NCBI GenBank assembly: GCA_045537575.1
Contig: JAZSPU010000051.1
Coordinates: 1-10,715, forward strand
Reading direction: 5' to 3'
DNA: 10,715 nt
Source of the DNA: SIG607 sp045537575
GTDB lineage: Bacteria; Bacillota; Clostridia; Oscillospirales; Acutalibacteraceae
Shown: positions 5,178 to 10,715 of the stretch, piece by piece
Layout of the letters: each line of letters opens with the position of its first letter
Position numbering within the stretch: position 1 is the stretch's first letter
Program-made: the position numbers and the translations under genes
The notes under the pieces: generated by a model
What the model saw: only the letters and a program-made list of their open reading frames with translations
Told to the model about the DNA's origin: nothing
Databases searched by the model: none

Positions 5178-6473
5178 TTATTTCTTTAATTCTTTTGCTT
5201 CGTTTAGCTTGTGAGTACGTCTGTGTTTAACGTGGTCAGGCATAGGAGCAATTTCCCCTGCTGCAGTAAGCGCCATTCGTGTAAACAACGGTCCGAAAAG
5301 CTCGTAAATAAGCACAGCAAAAAGGGTTATATTTCTTATTAAGTTTCCCTGCTCACCAAGCTGCATAGCGGTAGCGCACATACCAAGCGCTACACCCGCC
5401 TGAGGAAGCAAGGTTATACCAAGATACTTACATATGGGCTTTGAGCATTTGGTGGCAACAGCACTCATTAAAGTACCGAAATATTTACCGAGAGAACGGA
5501 AAGCGATATAAACAAGTCCGATTATAACAATGGAAAGACTGCCGAAAACCTTTAATTCAAGCTCAGCGCCGCTTATAACAAAGAATATTGCAAAAAGGGG
5601 CGAAGTCCATTTATCACTTGCAGCCATAAGGTCGTGAGAAAGAGGACAGATATTACAGAATATCGTTCCAAGCATCATGCAGGTAAGAAGGGATGAAAAA
5701 TGAATTTCAACGGGGCCTACGTTAAAATGAAGCATTGAAATTGAAGCGGTAATAAGCACAACGCCAATGGTCAGATTAAGACGGTTGGTGTTGGAATTGA
5801 AAAGCTTTTCAAGATGGGTAAGAACCACACCCATAACAGCGCCTAAAATAAGAGAGCAAATAATCTCTATAACAGGATTAACTATTATGGAAATAAGGTC
5901 AACCTCGCCGCTTACAAGAGTTTTTGCAATACCGAAGGACACCGCAAACATAATAAGTCCCACCGCATCGTCAAGAGCAACTATGGGAAGAAGAAGCTTT
6001 GTAAGAGGGCCCTTTGCCTTATACTGACGTACAACCATAAGGGTAGCGGCAGGCGCAGTAGCGGTAGCAATAGCGCCTAGGGTAAGCACCTGAGGAAGCG
6101 TGAGAACGTCGGGCATTATTTTATGCACAGCAAAAAGCGCACCGTCAACCAACAGACAAGCAACCAATGCTTGAACAACACCGATAACAAGAGCCTGTTT
6201 TCCCGTTTTCTTAAGGTCAGAAACTATAAATTCGTTACCTATGGAAAAGGCAATAAAGCCTAATGCAACCTCGGAAATAAGTCCCAAGGTTTCAACCGAT
6301 TCCATAGAATTAAAACCAAGACCGCCAATACCTAATCTGCCAAGACAGTAAGGTCCTATAAGAACACCGGCAATAAGATAAGCGGTAACACTGGGAAGCT
6401 TTAGTTTTTTGAAAAATCGTGTCATTAAAAGTCCCGCTAAAAGCGAAATAGACACAGAAAGTAAAATATTCAT
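5178..6473 (-). CDS. CPA2-family cation/proton antiporter
   Basis: An integral membrane protein of 431 residues with about twelve or thirteen hydrophobic helices, from the monovalent cation:proton antiporter-2 family. It would exchange Na+ or K+ for H+. Supporting marks are the N-terminal LPSVTAYLIAGVLIGP block, the TATAPAATLMVVRQ stretch (unwound-helix region, about 137-150) and ALDDAVGL with the paired aspartates D168/D169 of the ion-binding helix. Only a short charged tail follows the last helix. There is no TrkA-N/RCK regulatory domain, unlike KefB/KefC. The frame extends upstream to 6527, but I start at the ATG at 6471-6473. GAAGGA is five bases away, and a promoter lies inside the supposed extension. 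A second ATG at 6479 is too close to the ribosome binding site. Ion specificity is not readable. Confidence 0.88.
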   Translation of the reverse strand: MNILLSVSISLLAGLLMTRFFKKLKLPSVTAYLIAGVLIGPYCLGRLGIGGLGFNSMESVETLGLISEVALGFIAFSIGNEFIVSDLKKTGKQALVIGVVQALVACLLVDGALFAVHKIMPDVLTLPQVLTLGAIATATAPAATLMVVRQYKAKGPLTKLLLPIVALDDAVGLIMFAVSFGIAKTLVSGEVDLISIIVNPVIEIICSLILGAVMGVVLTHLEKLFNSNTNRLNLTIGVVLITASISMLHFNVGPVEIHFSSLLTCMMLGTIFCNICPLSHDLMAASDKWTSPLFAIFFVISGAELELKVFGSLSIVIIGLVYIAFRSLGKYFGTLMSAVATKCSKPICKYLGITLLPQAGVALGMCATAMQLGEQGNLIRNITLFAVLIYELFGPLFTRMALTAAGEIAPMPDHVKHRRTHKLNEAKELKK

Positions 6474-6498
6474 ATTCATCCTTCTTTCAAACAGACAT

Positions 6499-6527
6499 AT
6501 TCTACCACTTCTTCCCCCAAATTGCAA
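6499..6527 (-). promoter_or_regulatory. Promoter of the antiporter gene
   Basis: On the minus strand TTGCAA (6522-6527) and TAGAAT (6499-6504) are spaced by 17 bases. The predicted start is near 6492, about 19 bases before the chosen ATG. Its position rules against the longer open frame. Confidence 0.5.
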
Positions 6528-6544
6528 TAGTCAAAATGAACAAG

Positions 6545-6577
6545 CCTAATAAAAAAATCAGAGATTTTTTTATTAGG
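6545..6577. terminator. A/T-rich hairpin next to heptad repeat copy B
   Basis: CCTAATAAAAAAATC (6545-6559) and GATTTTTTTATTAGG (6563-6577) form a perfect 15-base stem around AGA. It resembles a terminator but follows no gene directly. It may be a second stop for minus-strand transcripts from the DUF5662 gene, or part of the repeat element whose first GGG tract overlaps its right arm. Confidence 0.5.
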
Positions 6578-6647
6578 GAATAGGGAGTAGGGACGAGGGA
6601 AAAGTTTTTTATCCCCTATTCCCTATTCCCTAATCCCTATTCCCTAA
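6573..6647. repeat. G-rich heptad inverted repeat, copy B
   Basis: GGG tracts at 6576, 6583, 6590 and 6597 are spaced by exactly 7 (AGGGAAT, AGGGAGT, AGGGACG, AGGGAAA). After a short AAAGTTTTTTAT centre, CCC tracts at 6614, 6621, 6628, 6635 and 6642, again spaced by 7, form the opposite arm. The two arms can fold into an imperfect hairpin. Each arm has four or more G-triplets on one strand with four-base loops, the pattern of a G-quadruplex. The right arm runs directly into the terminator at 6646. Confidence 0.8.
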
Positions 6648-6677
6648 AAAAACAGGCTCTATCGAGCCTGTTTTTTT
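6646..6677. terminator. Terminator of the DUF5662 gene
   Basis: A perfect 14-base inverted repeat (6646-6659 and 6664-6677): seven A's plus CAGGCTC, loop TATC, GAGCCTG plus seven T's. It is symmetrical and could act in both directions. The DUF5662 stop codon (6676-6678) overlaps the outer end of the stem. Confidence 0.87.
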
Positions 6678-7200
6678 AATATTCCTTCAATTTTTTAATA
6701 AAGCTAAAGGTTTCCTTTTCGCCCTTTTCTTTAAGCATTAAAAGGAGTTTTTCCAGTAGGTTTGAAGTTTCCTCATGGATAAATCTATTGGGCTTTCCCC
6801 TCATAAAATATTCATAGGGGTGAGAGTCCTTATAGTTTTTGCCCTGATAAATTTTACTTGCAGCAACTCTGTCACAGAACATTTCCTTAAGGTATTTCAG
6901 TGGCATTTTAACGGGAATCACCTTCCCCGCTATTTTGCTGTAGTCTGTCCAGTATTCAAAATGGTGCTTATTTCTGCCCTTGTGGTGAAGCCAAGCGGCA
7001 GAGTAACCGAATTTGGTTCTTTGTGCTTCATTGGGACTTTTATTGCCCTGATAGTATTTAACCCCTGCAAAAAATTCAAAGGGAGAAAATTTAGACAAAT
7101 CGTGGAAAAGTCCCTGAAAGCCTATTCCCGCCTTCACAGAGTGCACAAAAACAGCGTGTCTGTGTCGCGTAACGGTCATTAAATGTTTAAAAAATTTCAT
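6676..7200 (-). CDS. DUF5662 family protein
   Basis: A 174-residue protein matching the DUF5662 pattern from end to end: FFKHLMTVTRHRHAVFVHS, then GLFHDLSKFSPFEFF (about 30-44), KYYQGNKSPNEAQR, AWLHHKGRNKHHFEYW (about 69-84) and MPLKYLKEMFCDRVAASKIY. The conserved H, HD and HHxxxNxHH residues look like a metal site similar to HD-domain proteins, but no function is established for the family. It has no signal peptide or membrane segment and is presumably cytoplasmic. It starts 12 bases after the stop of the giant dockerin gene, so the two may share a transcript. The ribosome binding site is weak. The only candidate, AGGG ten bases upstream, belongs to a solo heptad-repeat unit. Confidence 0.85.
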   Translation of the reverse strand: MKFFKHLMTVTRHRHAVFVHSVKAGIGFQGLFHDLSKFSPFEFFAGVKYYQGNKSPNEAQRTKFGYSAAWLHHKGRNKHHFEYWTDYSKIAGKVIPVKMPLKYLKEMFCDRVAASKIYQGKNYKDSHPYEYFMRGKPNRFIHEETSNLLEKLLLMLKEKGEKETFSFIKKLKEY

Positions 7201-7203
7201 ATT

Positions 7204-7217
7204 ATCTATTCCCTACT
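7204..7217 (-). repeat. Solo heptad repeat unit at the dockerin/DUF5662 junction
   Basis: The minus strand reads GTAGGGAATAGA, the same AGGGAAT unit as in the arrays at 4493-4626 and 6573-6647. Its TAG (7213-7215) is the stop codon of the dockerin gene. Its AGGG is the only ribosome binding site-like sequence before the DUF5662 ATG. With a single unit, chance resemblance is possible. Confidence 0.4.
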
Positions 7218-10200
7218 TAAGTCCGGCTAGCATTAATTTCATCTCAGCAAGGTCAACGGTATTAACGGCTCCGTCATTATTAAGGTCTGCATTTCCTTTA
7301 GTATCTTCTATAAGTCTTGCAAGGAAAAGCTTAAGCTCTGCAAGGTCAACAGTATCAAATTTACCGTCACCGTTACAGTCACCGAATACGCTTTCATCTT
7401 CACTTATAATAGCATAGTAGCTAAGATGTGCGGTATTGAAAACAAGCTTTGAGTCCTTATATACCGCATTCATATCAAGATAGGAGCCATCGGCATTTAT
7501 ACGGTATATTTTAGCATTTTTGGAGTAACCCTCAGGCAGAGGAATAGAAATTCTCATCATATTATCAGGCTGAACTTCGGTTTCTGCTACACTGCTAAGA
7601 GTTATCTCAAAAAGACTCACATTAGCTTTTTCGGTAATATTTTGTGCGGTTTCGTAATAGTCACCGCCCACTACCTTTGAAGCGTTAAGGGTAAGTCCTT
7701 CGGACACGTTTGCAGATATACCTGTTGTTTCGTTTGTCTGAAGGCTGATATAAGAAATATTAAGTCCGTTTTCCTTAGCAAAGGCTTCAGCTATGCTGTC
7801 TCTTTCACAATAAACGGTAAATTCCTTAATTGTCTCATCTTCAAAAATACCAAAGGCGTTTTTACCGATATTTTCAATTCCTTTACTCAACGTAATGCCA
7901 TTAAGAGAGGTGTTATAAAAGGCATTTTCACCTATTTCCTTAACACCTTCGCCCAAGCTAACACTAACAAGATTTACTGCATTACAAAAGGCATTTTCGC
8001 CTATATAAAGAACAGAATCAGGAAGGCTTATGCTTGTAATTGTCGCGTTATCCTTAAAGGCATTTGCTCCTATTTGGGTAACGGTTCTACCGTTTATCTT
8101 TTCGGGAATTCTTATTTCCTGACTATTTCCTTTATAGCCTGTTATGGTAATTTGTCCGCCATTTTCGGTAAAGGTAAGGTCAGCAATATCAAATTCATTA
8201 TCAAGGGAAGGATTAACCGTAACCTTAACAATAAAGCTTTCACCCTCAGCCATTTCATAGTAGGGAGACTCGGTTAAATCTGCCTTGCCGCTAAAGGCAA
8301 AGGTGCCCGATTTATCAAGCTCATAAGAGCTTAAATCAAACTGAGTTTCCAGCTTAATTTTATAGCCGTGGGTTGTATTGGCTATAATACTACCGTACTC
8401 GGCTTCAATTTTTGCCGAAAGGTTATCCCTTGAGAAGCCAAAGGGAACGGTTATTTCAAAGGTTCTGCCAATAAATTTAATCTTTTCGGTCTTTTTATAA
8501 ACTGCCTTTACAGTGACGTTATCCTGAACGTTTTTGTATTCACCTTCCCAGTGGTCGATTGCATAAACAAAGTTTTCATCGGTGGTAGGCTCAATAGTGG
8601 GAGGATAAGCGTTACCGCCTATTCTAACCTTTTGCTCCTTAAGTACCGTTACACCGTCTGAATCAAGGAATTTAACGGTACGTGTGGAATAATAAGCAGT
8701 ATCTCTGAGGGTAGGATATAGATATTCCTCATCTGTGCTTATTTGCCATACAGTTTCAAAGTCAAAGCCTTCCATTTTACCTGCCTTAAGGTCTTCCAAC
8801 GTTATATAGGTACCGCTTAGAGTAGGCTCGTTATACTCATTTTTAATGGTTGCAGAATTTCTGTAATAGCAATTGAGAGCGGAGTCATCACATATGGTAG
8901 AAACGTAACTATTACCGCTTACACTACCCAAGGCGTAACAATTTTCCGCATCTCCGTCGCCTACGATACCGCCAACGTGGTTATTTCCATTAACCGAACA
9001 GACGTTAAAGCAATCTATCGCCGTTCCACGTCCTGCGATACCACCAACCTCATTATATCCTGTAACGTCGCCCTTATTATAGGACAAAGAAACCTTACCG
9101 TAGCCTGCAATACCACCTGTTTTGCCATAGCCCGAATTAGTTACGTTTGCTATATTACTGCATTTATTTACGTTACCGTCTATATGACCGACTATACCGC
9201 CTGCTTCATAGCCATTCTCCTTCGCAGTAACGTTACCGTAGTTTTCGCAAAGAGAAATGGTTGAGTAGTTTCCTCTGACGTTACCTGCAATACCACCTGC
9301 CGTATTGTCTGCAAAAACTTCACCGTAGTTAATACAGTTTTGCACAAAATAACTAGCATAATAGTTATTAGGATCAATTTTTGCGACAATGCCGCCTACG
9401 GTATCTCCCGTAATATTTCCGTTATTGGTACAGTTATATATACTTGCGCCTTCGCCTGCAATTCCGCCGACGTAGTTATATCCGTACAGATTTGCATTAT
9501 TGGTACATTTGTTAATTACCGACTCGTTTATTGCCGCTATACCGCCTACGTAGGAGGAATACTGATTTTCTTGTTTGTGGATTTTTATTTCACCGTAGTT
9601 ATTACATTCTAAGATATAGGCACTTACTGCGCTTCCCGCGATTCCTCCTGCAGAGTTATAGGATTCTATTTTTGCATAATTTTCGCATTTCGTAATATCA
9701 ACGTAGGCGCCGCTCTCAGACATACCGACAATTCCGGCAGCCAAAGCATTAACGCTATAATCTTCCTTAACCTCGCTTACAATTCGTCCTCTATTTACAC
9801 AGTTAGAAACAGCGGCAAGATAATACGAATTTACACGGCTTATTATACCTGAAGGACAGCTTCCGTGAACAAAGCCCTTATTTTCGCAGTTATCGAGCTG
9901 CAGATTACCACTTGACGTACCTATTATACCACCGACGTAGCCTCTTTTACCGTAAACTTCACCTTCGTTAAGGCAGTTGTTTACCTTCGCTTCAAATAAG
10001 TCAGAGCACCAATAGAAATCAGCCTCACCGATAATGCCTCCTGTAACACCGTAGTCTATTTCGGTATTTTTTATAGTTGCGTAATTCTCGCAACCGATAA
10101 TACTTATTTCTTCATCATCTTCCGATTCAAGATAACCTATAAGCGAGCCTATACGATAGGCAGAAACGTCGCCGTAATTCTTACAGTTATTTGCCACAAG

Positions 10201-10715
10201 TCCGAGAGACGTTCCCACTATACCGCCTGCAGTATCGTCAAGTTTCATAGAACTTACGTCAATATAGTTTACTATATTATCTAAAGTAATCCTTTCGCCC
10301 CTTGATACCAAGGCGCCCAAATAAGATCCGACATTGTTTTTATTTGTATGGACAAGACAACCGTTTTTAAGGGTAATATTTTTTAAGGTAGCGTCCACTG
10401 CATAATTAAAGAGACCCTTACTTTGAGAGTTATCCTTTATAAACAGTCCGAATACAGTAAATCCGTTACCATCGTAATTTCCACTGAATTTATGATTATA
10501 AGAATCTTTACCGATAGGAGTCCAACTGTTTTCTGCTATAACTGTAGAAGAAAATTCATAAGGTGAGTTTATGTAAATATCGCTTGTCTGTTTATAATAA
10601 GCAGAAGCATATTCACTGTTTCTGTTTTCATTAACAAGGGTAGCCAGACCGCTAAGCTCAGCGGCAGTTCCGATTAAATAAGGATCATCTTCGGTACCGC
10701 TTCCCTCAAAAGAGG
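7213..10715 (-). CDS. Giant extracellular GLUG/InlB-like/LRR protein with C-terminal type I dockerin, 5' end beyond window
   Basis: The frame is open from the TAG at 7213-7215 to the right edge: at least 1166 residues, N-terminus missing. A GTG at 10396-10398 lies mid-domain and is not the start. Visible order: a block with GSGTEDDPYLIGTAAEL and DGNGFTVFGLF (residues 1-100), typical of the start of GLUG proteins; about fifteen NCxNYGxV...GGIxG repeats (about 176-610), probably a beta-helix; an InlB/Listeria-Bacteroides-type repeat (about 675-742); an unassigned beta-rich region (742-850); BspA-type LRR_5 repeats such as IGENAFCNAVNLVSVSLGEG (855-990); a beta-sandwich (about 992-1105, IPLPEGYSKNAKIYRINADG); and a dockerin (1108-1166). 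It should be secreted and attached through a cohesin, perhaps for adhesion or polysaccharide binding. No catalytic domain or LPXTG motif is visible. Confidence 0.9.
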   Translation of the reverse strand, partial: SFEGSGTEDDPYLIGTAAELSGLATLVNENRNSEYASAYYKQTSDIYINSPYEFSSTVIAENSWTPIGKDSYNHKFSGNYDGNGFTVFGLFIKDNSQSKGLFNYAVDATLKNITLKNGCLVHTNKNNVGSYLGALVSRGERITLDNIVNYIDVSSMKLDDTAGGIVGTSLGLVANNCKNYGDVSAYRIGSLIGYLESEDDEEISIIGCENYATIKNTEIDYGVTGGIIGEADFYWCSDLFEAKVNNCLNEGEVYGKRGYVGGIIGTSSGNLQLDNCENKGFVHGSCPSGIISRVNSYYLAAVSNCVNRGRIVSEVKEDYSVNALAAGIVGMSESGAYVDITKCENYAKIESYNSAGGIAGSAVSAYILECNNYGEIKIHKQENQYSSYVGGIAAINESVINKCTNNANLYGYNYVGGIAGEGASIYNCTNNGNITGDTVGGIVAKIDPNNYYASYFVQNCINYGEVFADNTAGGIAGNVRGNYSTISLCENYGNVTAKENGYEAGGIVGHIDGNVNKCSNIANVTNSGYGKTGGIAGYGKVSLSYNKGDVTGYNEVGGIAGRGTAIDCFNVCSVNGNNHVGGIVGDGDAENCYALGSVSGNSYVSTICDDSALNCYYRNSATIKNEYNEPTLSGTYITLEDLKAGKMEGFDFETVWQISTDEEYLYPTLRDTAYYSTRTVKFLDSDGVTVLKEQKVRIGGNAYPPTIEPTTDENFVYAIDHWEGEYKNVQDNVTVKAVYKKTEKIKFIGRTFEITVPFGFSRDNLSAKIEAEYGSIIANTTHGYKIKLETQFDLSSYELDKSGTFAFSGKADLTESPYYEMAEGESFIVKVTVNPSLDNEFDIADLTFTENGGQITITGYKGNSQEIRIPEKINGRTVTQIGANAFKDNATITSISLPDSVLYIGENAFCNAVNLVSVSLGEGVKEIGENAFYNTSLNGITLSKGIENIGKNAFGIFEDETIKEFTVYCERDSIAEAFAKENGLNISYISLQTNETTGISANVSEGLTLNASKVVGGDYYETAQNITEKANVSLFEITLSSVAETEVQPDNMMRISIPLPEGYSKNAKIYRINADGSYLDMNAVYKDSKLVFNTAHLSYYAIISEDESVFGDCNGDGKFDTVDLAELKLFLARLIEDTKGNADLNNDGAVNTVDLAEMKLMLAGLK
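7216..7392 (-). other. Type I dockerin domain
   Basis: Two calcium-binding F-hand repeats, DCNGDGKFDTVDLAELKLFL and DLNNDGAVNTVDLAEMKLML, each with the D-x-N-x-D-G...D pattern, are joined by a short linker. All ligand positions are intact (the ninth position is D in one repeat and N in the other). The TVDLAE stretch is identical in both, the twofold symmetry that allows two-way cohesin binding in known dockerins. The partner is not in this window. Confidence 0.92.
8890..10190 (-). repeat. About fifteen GLUG-like repeats within the dockerin protein
   Basis: These are protein-level repeats of roughly 18-35 residues with the core (N/K)C-x-N-(Y/N)-(G/A)-x-(V/I) followed after 7-18 residues by GGI(A/I/V)G, for example NCLNEGEVYGKRGYVGGIIG. 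The spacer length varies, and the DNA repeats are diverged, so this is an old array rather than a recent expansion. The regular cysteine at the second position of most units is a striking feature for an exported protein. The last two units degenerate (NCYALGSVSGNSYVSTIC). Ends are approximate. Confidence 0.8.

Noticed and set aside
6474..6527. An 18-residue N-terminal extension of the antiporter
   Set aside because: It is arginine/glycine-rich and unlike the family, contains the likely promoter, and the ribosome binding site points to the ATG at 6473.
6573..6647. Heptad repeats as a CRISPR array
   Set aside because: The unit is 7 bases with no unique spacers, the arms are inverted, and no cas genes are nearby.
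7213..10398. GTG at 10396-10398 as the start of the dockerin protein
   Set aside because: The same frame continues upstream to the window edge with recognisable GLUG-protein sequence, so the gene is cut by the window.

Overview
The window looks like chromosomal DNA from a low-GC, Gram-positive anaerobe, most likely a gut-type Clostridia (Oscillospirales/Ruminococcaceae-like). The grounds are strong GGAGG-type ribosome binding sites, A/T-rich hairpin terminators, a type I dockerin protein with BspA-type leucine-rich repeats, and DUF5662 and SLOG (DUF1273-like) proteins that are common in such genomes. The taxonomic placement is inference; there is no rRNA or other marker gene here.

Layout. 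Positions 1-610 (minus) hold the 5' two-thirds of a DMT/EamA-type membrane transporter that leaves the left edge. It is divergent from an AraC-family regulator (768-1589, plus). That regulator converges on a nagA-nagB pair (3589 to 1605, minus, 4-nt overlap) for N-acetylglucosamine 6-phosphate breakdown. A second AraC-family regulator (3728-4501, plus) is divergent from nagA and is the natural candidate to control it. Next, all on the minus strand, come a small SLOG protein (4655-5119), a CPA2-type cation/proton antiporter (5178-6473), a DUF5662 protein (6676-7200), and a very large secreted-type protein (7213 to beyond 10715). The visible part of this last protein runs from about fifteen GLUG-like repeats through an InlB-like domain, BspA-type LRRs and a beta-sandwich domain to a C-terminal dockerin.

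How the parts fit together. NagA deacetylates GlcNAc-6-P, and the NagB-like protein would convert the product to fructose-6-P. However, this NagB-like protein has lost a ring-opening active-site position and has an altered phosphate loop, so its reaction is uncertain. The dockerin protein would dock onto a cohesin scaffold outside the cell; no cohesin is present here. The antiporter and SLOG protein look like housekeeping neighbours.

Non-coding architecture is the most unusual part. Gene ends are very compact, with perfect hairpin terminators overlapping or touching stop codons. A G-rich heptad repeat (AGGGANT, period exactly 7) occurs as two inverted arrays (about 4493-4626 and 6573-6647), both abutting terminators, with a solo copy at the dockerin/DUF5662 junction. 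In two places the repeat supplies the TAG stop codon of the neighbouring gene. Several of the called start sites were moved downstream from the longest frame because a clear ribosome binding site decides the start.
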